Assembly: GCA_023301245.1 (NCBI GenBank)
Contig: JALZUV010000242.1
Location: 1 to 12,961 of the forward strand
Origin: Rickettsiales bacterium
Lineage (GTDB): Bacteria; Pseudomonadota; Alphaproteobacteria; Rickettsiales; JALZUV01
Reading direction: 5' to 3'
DNA length: 12,961 nt
This document shows, piece by piece, positions 5,781 to 12,961 of the stretch. Every line of letters begins with the position of its first letter. Positions within the stretch are counted from its first letter, which is position 1. Position numbers and translations under genes: made by a program. The notes beneath the pieces were generated by a model that did no database searches, was not told the origin of the DNA, and was given only the letters and a program-made list of their open reading frames with translations.

Positions 5781-8273
5781 TTAATGGGCTTTTTTCTTGG
5801 GTGCAGATTGAACTAATGTTGGATCAACCGCCAGCATTTGCTTCGCCTTGGCGTTACCTGCCTCGGCTGACTTCGCCCACCACTCACCTGCTTTTTCGCG
5901 TGAAATAGCCACGCCCAAACCTGTTGAATAAGCATTACCAATTTCTAGCATCGATATCGCATCGCCTGATTTGGCGGCAGCAAGATACCACTTAAAGCCA
6001 ACTTCTGGGTTTGGCTCAATGCCCGCAGAACCAAAGATATAGGTTTGCGCCATCTTACGCATAGAGCGCACATCGCCTTCTTTCGCGCTTTGCAATACTT
6101 CAGCAGGGTTTTGTGCAATTCCAGTGCTGTCGCGGGAATTAATTTTATTCGTCAAACGGTCCAGCTTCGCACGTGTATGTGGGGTACACGGATAATGGTC
6201 ACGTGCTTTTTTATGCCAGAAAAGTGCTTGTTTAAAATCATCCGGATTATCTTTTGGAAGAGCCATATAATGATTCACCAATTCCAAAATAGCATCCATA
6301 TTATGCATCGCCGCAGAACGCTCCAATAGTTGTACGCCCTCTTGCACTTTGCCTTGTCGTTTATATATATCGGCTAACTTACGCATCGCATTATCGTTAC
6401 CGCGGCGTACCGCCTCACCATAAGCGGCGGCAGCTTTATCAATATCTTTTGCAAAACCTTTTGCGCCTTCGTCGTAAAGTTTACCTAACTCATAGCCAGC
6501 ATCCTTACTACCAATTGCAATAGCTCTCTCAAAATATTCAGCAGCTTTTTGTGGCTTTACACCAAACATAGTTTCATCCATATGGGCTTCGCCCATGGCA
6601 GAAAAACCTTTATCTTGACCTTCACCGACAACAACAGCTTCTTTCAGCCAAGTATCCGCTAATTTATCATTCTTCTTCGTACCGATGGCATTGCGATAGA
6701 AATGCGATAGCATTACTTGTGCTTCACGGTCATTTTGTCCTGCACGACGCTTCAATAGCAGGAAGGCAGCTTGCTTATCTTCTGCCTTTTTGCTTTGCGC
6801 TAGGCGAACCACTTCAGGATAGAGAATCTTACCCGTGCCTTCATGAATTGCACGTTGTTTCCATACATTGTAATAGCGTTTATTAGGCGGTTTACCCACG
6901 CCACACTTATAATTTTCAACCAAAGCAATCATACTATCGCGACTACCAATAGAGGCAGCTTGACGATAAAAACGATACGACTTAATCGGGCTACGTTTCA
7001 CACCAATACCGTATTTATAAGCATCGCCAAGTCGTAACATCGCATCGCGATAATTCATTTTTGCCGCTTTATCGAAAAGCTTAAAAGCTTTCACTTCGTT
7101 TTTCTCAACACCATCACCCACAATGTAAGCCTCGGCTAGCATGTAAGGAACTTCAGCCGCAATATCAGGAATAATTAGCGCCTTTTTCATTAGGCTAGCG
7201 GCTTTGTCATATTGCGTATCGCCGCCGTAATAACCACGGTAATATTGAATAAGTCGTTTGATAGCAGCTTGATGTCCTTGCTTTGCAGCACTCTCTAAAT
7301 AGCCAGAGCCTTTAAGCCAATTTTCGACACTGTCTTTTTTCTTTAGCAGCCAGTAACTACCCAAGCGGTAAAATGATTCTGCATCATTTAATCTTGTACC
7401 TTGCAGGTAGTAATCTAAGCCGCGTTGCTCATTTTGCTTTACTTGAATACCGTAAAGATAGAGGTAACCCAAATAGCTAATGGCAGGCGCGCTTTGCGCA
7501 ACAGCGCCATCTTCAAGCCAATTAATACCCATCGGGTGGTTATCCGAATTGAGACTATCGCGTAAGAATAACTTACCAATACCATACATGCTGTTACAGT
7601 CTCCTTGCACCAGCTCTTCAAGAATTTTACTCTCGGCCAATTTTATCATTTGGTCGATTTGTTTTTGATCAACATTCGGAATCAAGCCATCGCGATACAT
7701 ATAAGCGCGCGAAATATAAGCCTGCGGGTTACCCGCTAATGCAGAGCGTTTATAATATTTTTCTGCTTTACCATATTCACCTAAATGCTGAAGCAAACGC
7801 GCTAAAACATACCCAGCTTCATAAGGGTCACTAGGAGCAACTTCTTCTACAAGCTCCAAAGCTTTTTCTTGGTTCTCAGGTAAAAACTTACCTTGCATAT
7901 AAAGGCGTGCAATTTGGAATTTTGCACGAGGCGCTTTACTGCTATTAGAATTCATCACATCGCGTAGCAAACGAATAGCGCGGGTTGGGTCGGGGAATAA
8001 ATTAGGGCCACCATTAAGCAACCTTACGCCAACACGAAGCTTATCTTCAATCGACAGTTTACTGTCGCTAACATTTACAGGCGCATCGACTGCATCGTTA
8101 ACAATACACAGCTTCTGATAATCTAACTTAGGTGGTGAGAAGCCGGTGATAGTTTTCGTAATAGTTTTTTGTTGTGTCAAACCTCCTGCAACTGCGTGGA
8201 TAGGCAGCAGCATAATGAGGCTGACAAATGCCAGCCCCATCACACTATTAATCAGTAGGTTCGTTTTGCTCAT
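5781..8273 (-). CDS. Large secreted Sel1-repeat protein, AlgK-like scaffold, 830 aa
   Basis: Residues 1 to about 29 form a signal peptide ending AVA-GG. No lipobox cysteine is present; the first cysteine is at about residue 56. From about residue 65 to 815 the chain is built of Sel1/TPR-like helical pairs, perhaps 17 or more. Clear units contain AYMYRDGLIPN, LGYLYLYGIQVKQNE, LAEAYIVGDGVEKNE, LGDAYKYGIGVKRSP, MAQTYIFGSAGIEPN and IGNAYSTGLGVAISREKAG. The C-terminus is basic (KKKAH). No catalytic motif is seen. It is the last gene after algA, algX and algF, starting 3 bp after the algF stop with only a weak, distant GAGG, so translation is probably coupled. AlgK of pseudomonads (about 475 aa, Sel1-like) contacts AlgX, so lying in the algX operon supports an AlgK-type scaffold role. 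At 830 aa it is far larger than known AlgK. Function is inferred from repeats and context only. Confidence 0.75.
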   Translation of the reverse strand: MSKTNLLINSVMGLAFVSLIMLLPIHAVAGGLTQQKTITKTITGFSPPKLDYQKLCIVNDAVDAPVNVSDSKLSIEDKLRVGVRLLNGGPNLFPDPTRAIRLLRDVMNSNSSKAPRAKFQIARLYMQGKFLPENQEKALELVEEVAPSDPYEAGYVLARLLQHLGEYGKAEKYYKRSALAGNPQAYISRAYMYRDGLIPNVDQKQIDQMIKLAESKILEELVQGDCNSMYGIGKLFLRDSLNSDNHPMGINWLEDGAVAQSAPAISYLGYLYLYGIQVKQNEQRGLDYYLQGTRLNDAESFYRLGSYWLLKKKDSVENWLKGSGYLESAAKQGHQAAIKRLIQYYRGYYGGDTQYDKAASLMKKALIIPDIAAEVPYMLAEAYIVGDGVEKNEVKAFKLFDKAAKMNYRDAMLRLGDAYKYGIGVKRSPIKSYRFYRQAASIGSRDSMIALVENYKCGVGKPPNKRYYNVWKQRAIHEGTGKILYPEVVRLAQSKKAEDKQAAFLLLKRRAGQNDREAQVMLSHFYRNAIGTKKNDKLADTWLKEAVVVGEGQDKGFSAMGEAHMDETMFGVKPQKAAEYFERAIAIGSKDAGYELGKLYDEGAKGFAKDIDKAAAAYGEAVRRGNDNAMRKLADIYKRQGKVQEGVQLLERSAAMHNMDAILELVNHYMALPKDNPDDFKQALFWHKKARDHYPCTPHTRAKLDRLTNKINSRDSTGIAQNPAEVLQSAKEGDVRSMRKMAQTYIFGSAGIEPNPEVGFKWYLAAAKSGDAISMLEIGNAYSTGLGVAISREKAGEWWAKSAEAGNAKAKQMLAVDPTLVQSAPKKKAH

Positions 8274-8276
8274 GTT

Positions 8277-8909
8277 TTAACGTTTCACCTCGTTTTCAAC
8301 CATCAAGCTTTTAAAGCCTCCAGCCTTACCAGTAACGATAAAGCTTGTGCCCACACGACGCTTCAATTGAACGTCTTTATAGTCATTCACTGCCACGTCG
8401 CCTGCCTTAGCTTGCAGGTTAAGTTTTAATGCATTCACTTCGCGAGAGTCGCCTGCGCCAGACGCAATATCAGCAAAAATTGGCTTACCGTGGTCGGTAG
8501 CAATAAGCGCAGCTATCGGTGCGGCAGAGAAGTTATAGAAATAAACGAGCGCTTTTGCTGGATTAGTTAAAAGCGTATCTTGCAATTTCACCAACTTCAA
8601 ATCGTCGGTTAGGGCGATTGTGTAATAAGCACCTGCATCAATCGTCATTTTCTCAGCAACGCCACCGATGGTAACGTCATATTCACCTTTTTTAATGATA
8701 TGGTAGCTTGAAATTTTCGGGTAAGCTTGAACACCAAAGTCGAAGCTTCCTACACGTGCTGGCGCTTCTGCGACTCCGCTCGCTGCATTGACTACACGCA
8801 CAAAGGCTGAGTCAGCTGGCGGTGCTGGATCATACAGTTCATCGTCATTTGCGTAAGCTGTGCCAAACGATAATAATGTGATAATCAGTAGGTTAAGTAA
8901 ATTTTTCAT
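8277..8909 (-). CDS. algF: Periplasmic alginate O-acetylation protein AlgF
   Basis: AlgF is a periplasmic protein required for alginate acetylation with AlgI and AlgJ; its exact step is not firmly defined. It is 210 aa, the usual size. A signal peptide ends AYA-ND near residue 21. The mature start LYDPAPPADSAFVRVVNA matches the pseudomonad LYGPQAPKGSAFVRVYNA pattern. Further family matches are GEYDVTIGG with DAGAYYTIAL, then KALVYFYNFS and REVNALKLNL. It resembles two small beta-sandwich domains. A good AGAGGA Shine-Dalgarno lies about 7 nt before the start and overlaps the stop of algX, 11 bp upstream. It is followed 3 bp later by the large Sel1 gene. Confidence 0.9.
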   Translation of the reverse strand: MKNLLNLLIITLLSFGTAYANDDELYDPAPPADSAFVRVVNAASGVAEAPARVGSFDFGVQAYPKISSYHIIKKGEYDVTIGGVAEKMTIDAGAYYTIALTDDLKLVKLQDTLLTNPAKALVYFYNFSAAPIAALIATDHGKPIFADIASGAGDSREVNALKLNLQAKAGDVAVNDYKDVQLKRRVGTSFIVTGKAGGFKSLMVENEVKR

Positions 8910-8920
8910 TTTATTTTCCT

Positions 8921-10306
8921 CTATGGTTTGTTCGGAATTTTACATAAGCGGGCTTCAATTTTTGCATTAATTGAAGGTAGACCAATTAAACGTAACGTTT
9001 TTAAGTTTGAGTTTATCTCTTCAGATAGCTCAACGAAGAAGCGCCCGTTATTGTTGAAATTCTCACGACGATCGAGAATAAACCACTCACCATCGCCATC
9101 TTCATATTCCATCTCTAACGTGAAGTTAGATAGGCTTACATTGTCAGAATTCAAATAGATATAATAGTCAGAACCACTTACTTTTTTCGCCATATCTAGC
9201 TGAAATAAGCTGGCTTCATCTTGACCAGATTTAATATTTACTGTTGCTGTTTTTATGGCTTCAGCAGCGCTACATTCGCCATAAACAGCGGGGATAGCTT
9301 GGCGGAACATCGCATCACCAAGGTTAAAGTCATAGTGAGCAAGGTTTTCCCATACTACAAAGTTTGGGTTTAGGCGCGTATCTTTCGGCATAGAAGTATA
9401 AGACACAATCGCGTTAAATAATTTACCTGCACTAATGGCAAAATTTGCCACTTCGAGACCTGTATATTCTGACAAGAAACCATCAAAGTTAAACCACGGA
9501 ATAGCGCTGAAACTTGAGCCAAGCAATACGAGTGGCGGTGCAGAACTTACATCGCCAAACAACGCATCTTCGCCTTTAGCAACTTGTGCATTAGTTTGGT
9601 ACGATGGGAAAGTTTCAGGCGGCACTTTATCGACACAAAGCGTCTCTGCTTCCATCGCAATGGCAGACTTCATTTGCAGCTCGCCCGTTACTTCGGTTTT
9701 GTAAACAGTGGGTGTAATACCCTGATAAACTTTATTTGATTTTAAGCGTTCGGCCACACGTTGCGCACTTAAGCGTGAACCAAAAGGTGTCCAATGCGTG
9801 TCGCGCTTGTAGAAAAAACTCAAACCAGAAGTTGGGTCAATTTCTTCCATTTTATCGGTGACTTCCACCACCATTGCGCCAGTCGATTCCAAGTCTTTCA
9901 CATAACTCTTATAATAGACCATACCATCGGCACGGTTAAAAGAGCGTTGTGCTGGCTGCGTACGGTTGAAATGCTCATAAGCAGAAAATGGACGTGGCGG
10001 CACTTGCAGCAAAATCAATTTAGTATTCTGGCTAGCAAATGCTTGCGTTAATCGCGTCATGTAGTTTTTCGCATGTGGCAACAAAGAAAAATATTCATTA
10101 ATATCGCCTTGGCGGAAAAACCAGCCGTCTTTACCTTGCGTTAGCGCGGCAATAGTACGACGGTTTTCATCCTGTAAATAAGGACAATTATACTCAACAG
10201 CGTCACTGTCAGTTGCCTTCGGAGCCTCCTGCGCCATCACAGAAAATCCGCAAAGGCATAGTAGCAGCGTCATAGCGGCTGAAATTATTCGATAAGGTGC
10301 AATCAT
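8921..10306 (-). CDS. algX: Alginate O-acetyltransferase AlgX (SGNH domain plus carbohydrate-binding module)
   Basis: AlgX is the terminal periplasmic acetyltransferase acting on mannuronate residues of the polymer. It is 461 aa, against about 474 in P. aeruginosa. A signal peptide ends near VMA-QE (residue 25). The SGNH-like domain begins at KDGWFF (59-64). The Asp-His pair is in KRDTHWTPFGS (D169, H171), and the serine is in LLGSSFS (S265), where the family more often has GTSYS. FVVWENLAHYDF (316-327) closes the domain. Residues from about 345 form the C-terminal beta-rich sugar-binding module, with LEMEYEDGDGEWFILDRREN. Cysteines at 41, 224, 345 and 455 fall where P. aeruginosa AlgX has its two disulfides. 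The start lacks a visible Shine-Dalgarno; with algA ending 11 bp upstream, coupling is likely. Confidence 0.92.
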   Translation of the reverse strand: MIAPYRIISAAMTLLLCLCGFSVMAQEAPKATDSDAVEYNCPYLQDENRRTIAALTQGKDGWFFRQGDINEYFSLLPHAKNYMTRLTQAFASQNTKLILLQVPPRPFSAYEHFNRTQPAQRSFNRADGMVYYKSYVKDLESTGAMVVEVTDKMEEIDPTSGLSFFYKRDTHWTPFGSRLSAQRVAERLKSNKVYQGITPTVYKTEVTGELQMKSAIAMEAETLCVDKVPPETFPSYQTNAQVAKGEDALFGDVSSAPPLVLLGSSFSAIPWFNFDGFLSEYTGLEVANFAISAGKLFNAIVSYTSMPKDTRLNPNFVVWENLAHYDFNLGDAMFRQAIPAVYGECSAAEAIKTATVNIKSGQDEASLFQLDMAKKVSGSDYYIYLNSDNVSLSNFTLEMEYEDGDGEWFILDRRENFNNNGRFFVELSEEINSNLKTLRLIGLPSINAKIEARLCKIPNKP

Positions 10307-10317
10307 AGGATGTGAAT

Positions 10318-11772
10318 TTACACAACTTCCGTGATGCGTCCATAAGTATCTTCAAAACGAACGATATCATCTTCGCCTAGATACGAGCCTGCTTGTACTT
10401 CAATCAGCTCTAATGGAATTGCACCGGGGTTTACAAGACGGTGCTTTGCACCACATGGAATGTAAATAGATTCGTTCTCTGAAACAATCTTACGCGTCTC
10501 ATCAACGGTAACAATCGCCGTTCCTTTCACCACAATCCAATGTTCGGCGCGGTGATAGTGCATTTGTAACGACAAGCTAGCACCTGGCTTCACGGTAATA
10601 CGCTTCACCTGATGGCGTTCGCCATTATCGACACTGTCATAATTACCCCAAGGGCGTGACATTTGACGATATTCATTCACCAGTTTCGGATCTTCGACTT
10701 TAAGCTTATCGACCAGCTTTTTAACATCTTGTGCGTTGTTACGATCAGCGACCATCACACAGTCTTTCGTCGAAATAACAATTAGGTCTTTCACCCCTAG
10801 CATGGCTACTTTTACGCCATCTTTACTATTTACGTAGCAATCTTCTGTGCCTTCAAAAATATTATTGCCTTCCGACACATTGCCGACCTTGTCTTTATCT
10901 TTAATACGCCATAGCGCATCGAACGATCCAGCATCGGTCCAACCACAATCCATCGGCACCACAGCCGCCTTACTAGTGGGCTCCATAATAGCATAATCAA
11001 TCGATTCAGCAGGAATTTTAGCAAAATCTTTCGCATCAAAACGAGTGAAATCTTCACCTTCGCGGATACTGTTAAAAGCTTTGGCCGTCGCTTTAGCGAT
11101 ATCAGCACGATGTTCTAGCATTTCTTCTAGCAATAAGCCGACAGGGAAAGCAAACATGCCGCTATTCCATACATAATCGCCTGATGCTAAATATTTCTCA
11201 GCCGTTTTTTCGTCTGGCTTTTCAACAAATTCGGCCACCTTATGAGTGCCATCGCAAATCTCTTTACTGTCATATTTAATATAGCCATAACCCGTATCTG
11301 CGTGAGAGGGGTTAATACCAAAGGTAGTCAAGTTGCCTTGTAGCGCCGATTGCGCGGCCTTTAATACTGCCGTGCGAAAGGCAGGAACATCGTCAATAAT
11401 ATGGTCAGAAGGCAATACGAGCATTACCGCATCGTCGCCATGCTGTTTACGCACATAATGCGCGGCAATTGCCAGTGCAGGTGCAGTATTGCGGCCTTTT
11501 GGCTCTAATAGAATCTCTGCATCTTCAATTTCTAGTTCTTGCACATTCTCGGCGACTAAAAAGCGATGATCTTCATTACTTACAAAAACAGGAGCCTCAA
11601 AAATATCACGATCAGCAACGCGCAGTACGGTCTGCTGAATCAACGTATAATCCTCCGAAGCTAGTTTTAAAAACTGCTTTGGATAGTGGCTACGCGACAT
11701 TGGCCATAAGCGAGTTCCCATTCCTCCAGAAAGAATTACAGGGACAATCGTTGCATTTGGCGTTTTTGGCAT
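10318..11772 (-). CDS. algA: Bifunctional mannose-6-phosphate isomerase / mannose-1-phosphate guanylyltransferase AlgA (ManC type)
   Basis: This cytoplasmic enzyme catalyses fructose-6-P to mannose-6-P and mannose-1-P plus GTP to GDP-mannose, on either side of the AlgC step. It is 484 aa, the usual length for the fused type II enzyme. The N-terminal nucleotidyltransferase shows the pyrophosphorylase signature GGMGTRLWPMSRSHYPKQF (16-34), EPKGRNTAPA (90-99), LPSDH (120-124) and FVEKP (182-186). The C-terminal cupin isomerase has the zinc-binding motif QMHYHRAEHW (403-412) and IPCGAKHRLVNPG (440-452). Both halves look intact. An AGGA lies 7 nt before the ATG. It is the first gene of the minus-strand operon and diverges from algC. 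A generic ManC for another GDP-mannose polymer would look the same; the neighbours make AlgA the better name. Confidence 0.93.
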   Translation of the reverse strand: MPKTPNATIVPVILSGGMGTRLWPMSRSHYPKQFLKLASEDYTLIQQTVLRVADRDIFEAPVFVSNEDHRFLVAENVQELEIEDAEILLEPKGRNTAPALAIAAHYVRKQHGDDAVMLVLPSDHIIDDVPAFRTAVLKAAQSALQGNLTTFGINPSHADTGYGYIKYDSKEICDGTHKVAEFVEKPDEKTAEKYLASGDYVWNSGMFAFPVGLLLEEMLEHRADIAKATAKAFNSIREGEDFTRFDAKDFAKIPAESIDYAIMEPTSKAAVVPMDCGWTDAGSFDALWRIKDKDKVGNVSEGNNIFEGTEDCYVNSKDGVKVAMLGVKDLIVISTKDCVMVADRNNAQDVKKLVDKLKVEDPKLVNEYRQMSRPWGNYDSVDNGERHQVKRITVKPGASLSLQMHYHRAEHWIVVKGTAIVTVDETRKIVSENESIYIPCGAKHRLVNPGAIPLELIEVQAGSYLGEDDIVRFEDTYGRITEVV

Positions 11773-11800
11773 TATTATTTCCTAACTAAATATTTCAACT

Positions 11801-11856
11801 TATTGGTTAGTTTTTAGCACATGCCGTCCGAATATGCAACCGAACATTAACCAATA
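11801..11856. repeat. Imperfect 11-bp inverted repeat with wide spacing
   Basis: TATTGGTTAGT at 11801-11811 matches, in reverse complement, ATTAACCAATA at 11846-11856 (10 of 11). The arms are 34 bp apart, too wide for an obvious hairpin but suitable for paired protein binding in a promoter. Confidence 0.4.
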
Positions 11857-11865
11857 TTAACTAAT
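11846..11865. repeat. Tandem 10-bp repeat ATTAACCAAT / ATTAACTAAT
   Basis: Two adjacent 10-bp copies differ at one base and sit one helical turn apart. They contain TTAACC and TTAA-N6-TTAA, close to but not equal to the alphaproteobacterial CtrA site TTAA-N7-TTAA. This is a possible operator in the algA/algC divergent region; the protein that binds is unknown. Confidence 0.4.
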
Positions 11866-11912
11866 CGTAATAAAACTGTAATAATCATAACAAGTATAGG
11901 CTAAAAAACCCC

Positions 11913-12961
11913 ATGCATAAATTTCATAGTTCCATTCTCCGTGCTGGCGATATTCGCGGCATTTACAACGAAACCCTCTTCCCTGCTGATGCCCTACATA
12001 TAGGTAAAGGCTTTGCTAGCGCCATTATACGTGAAACAGGTAAGTCAGCTCCTGTCATTAACTTGGCCTATGATGGCCGCTTAAGCACCCCCGCCCTACG
12101 CGAAGAGCTCGTTAAGGGCTTAACAAGCACAGGCGCTATCGTGCATGATTATGGCATTGGCCCTACCCCTTTAATGTATTTTTCCGTTCACCATAGCGGT
12201 GCAGATGCGGGTATTATGATTACGGGTTCGCATAACCCAGGCAACCATAATGGCTTTAAAATGATGATTGGCAAAGACTCATTCTATGGCGAGCGCATTG
12301 AAACACTCGGCCAATATGTTGCTGCCGATAACTTTGAAACAGGCGAAGGCCAGCTCATTAACAAAGACTGCAAACCTGAATATTTGAAAGTTCTCGCGGA
12401 TGCTTATAAACCTGAAGGCGCGCGCCCATTAAAAGTAGTGGTCGACCCTGGTAACGGCGCAGCAGGCGATATCTCGGTGAGTTTAGCCGCAATGTTAAGC
12501 GCTGACGTAACTGTTATTAACGCCGAGATTGACGGGAACTTCCCCAATCACCACCCTGACCCCACCATTCCAGCGCTAATGAAGCAGCTAATCGATACAG
12601 TACAAGCGCAAGATGCTGACGTAGGTATCGCCTATGATGGCGATGGCGACCGTATTGGCGCTGTCGATAAAACAGGCCGTATCTTATATGGCGATCAGCT
12701 AATGGTTCTCTTTGGCCGCGATGTTCTACTCGATAACCCCGGTGCTACTATTATTGCCGATGTTAAAGCCAGCCAAACCTTGTTTGACGATATTGCCAAA
12801 CATGGCGGCCAACCACTCATGTGGAAAACAGGCCATAGCTTTGTCAAAGCGAAGATGAAAGAAACCAAAGCCCACCTAGCAGGCGAGATGAGCGGCCATA
12901 TTTTCTTCAACGACCGTTACTTTGGTTACGATGATGGTATCTATTCAGGGGTGCGCTTAAT
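11913..12961 (+). CDS. algC: Phosphomannomutase/phosphoglucomutase AlgC (ManB type), 3' end outside window
   Basis: The frame runs from ATG 11913 to the window edge without a stop (349 codons plus 2 bases); full enzymes are about 460-500 aa. It converts mannose-6-P to mannose-1-P in the cytoplasm and usually also interconverts glucose phosphates. Motifs in order: ILRAGDIRG (8-16), the phosphoserine loop TGSHNP (S106), the metal loop DGDGDR (242-247) and the sugar-binding loop GEMSGH (324-329). The fourth, phosphate-binding domain is cut off. Segments such as KASQTLFD, WKTGHSFVKAKM and the overall sequence are typical of alphaproteobacterial enzymes. Position 12 reads Gly where many relatives have Tyr (EYDIRG against AGDIRG). 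No strong Shine-Dalgarno precedes the ATG. Divergence from algA places both GDP-mannose supply genes at one promoter region. Confidence 0.93.
   Translation, partial: MHKFHSSILRAGDIRGIYNETLFPADALHIGKGFASAIIRETGKSAPVINLAYDGRLSTPALREELVKGLTSTGAIVHDYGIGPTPLMYFSVHHSGADAGIMITGSHNPGNHNGFKMMIGKDSFYGERIETLGQYVAADNFETGEGQLINKDCKPEYLKVLADAYKPEGARPLKVVVDPGNGAAGDISVSLAAMLSADVTVINAEIDGNFPNHHPDPTIPALMKQLIDTVQAQDADVGIAYDGDGDRIGAVDKTGRILYGDQLMVLFGRDVLLDNPGATIIADVKASQTLFDDIAKHGGQPLMWKTGHSFVKAKMKETKAHLAGEMSGHIFFNDRYFGYDDGIYSGVRL

Larger units (their letters stand above)
11773..11912. promoter_or_regulatory. Divergent promoter region between algA and algC
   Basis: This 140-bp AT-rich region separates two divergent starts, so it should hold promoters in both directions. 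On the minus strand AGGA (11780-11783) serves algA. Upstream of algC only a weak AGG about 12 nt before the ATG is seen. TAATAT, read on the minus strand near 11855-11860, is a plausible -10 for algA; no convincing -35 accompanies it. It contains the repeated ATTAACCAAT-like motifs listed separately. Confidence 0.5.

Noticed and set aside
10830..11108. Minus-strand frame of 92 codons inside algA
   Set aside because: It overlaps algA in a shifted frame; algA is continuous with intact motifs throughout.
12695..12910. Minus-strand frame opposite algC
   Set aside because: It is antisense to the well-supported mutase coding sequence, including its sugar-binding loop, and shows no domain.
1..12961. 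CRISPR arrays, insertion sequences, tRNA or rRNA genes
   Set aside because: No repeat-spacer pattern, transposase frame, terminal inverted repeats or tRNA-like cloverleaf was seen on reading either strand.

Overview
The window is most of a bacterial alginate (acetylated mannuronate/guluronate polymer) biosynthesis locus. It carries ten genes, two of them cut by the window edges. Eight can be named with good confidence from family motifs: algG, algL, algJ, algI, algF, algX, algA and algC. The other two encode secreted Sel1-repeat proteins that fit the AlgK scaffold role. Base composition looks mid-40s % G+C by eye. The AlgC sequence resembles alphaproteobacterial phosphomannomutases more than the pseudomonad AlgC, so I lean towards a low-GC alphaproteobacterium. 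That is an inference from remembered families, not a search.

Layout. Positions 1-5373 hold a tightly packed plus-strand operon: algG (3' part), algL, a 372-aa Sel1 protein, algJ and algI, with gaps or overlaps of only a few bases. Positions 5374-5780 are a roughly 400-bp noncoding convergent gap. Positions 5781-11772 hold a minus-strand operon, transcribed algA, algX, algF, then an 830-aa Sel1 protein, again with gaps of 3 to 11 bases. Positions 11773-11912 are a divergent intergenic region with repeated ATTAACCAAT-like motifs. From 11913 to the right edge runs algC on the plus strand.

How the genes work together. AlgC and AlgA supply GDP-mannose: AlgA makes mannose-6-P from fructose-6-P, AlgC converts it to mannose-1-P, and AlgA adds GMP. 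AlgI (membrane MBOAT), AlgJ (membrane-anchored SGNH), AlgF and AlgX make up the O-acetylation machinery. AlgG epimerises mannuronate to guluronate in the periplasm and AlgL degrades polymer stranded there. The Sel1 proteins probably scaffold the periplasmic complex that guides polymer to the outer-membrane porin. AlgD, Alg8, Alg44 and AlgE are not in this window. The most likely place for them is left of position 1 on the plus strand.

Points of most interest: the locus is split into two convergent operons with algC linked, unlike the single pseudomonad operon; there are two different Sel1 proteins, neither with a lipobox; algG has a cysteine-containing C-terminal extension; and the algA/algC promoter region carries a repeated TTAACC motif.
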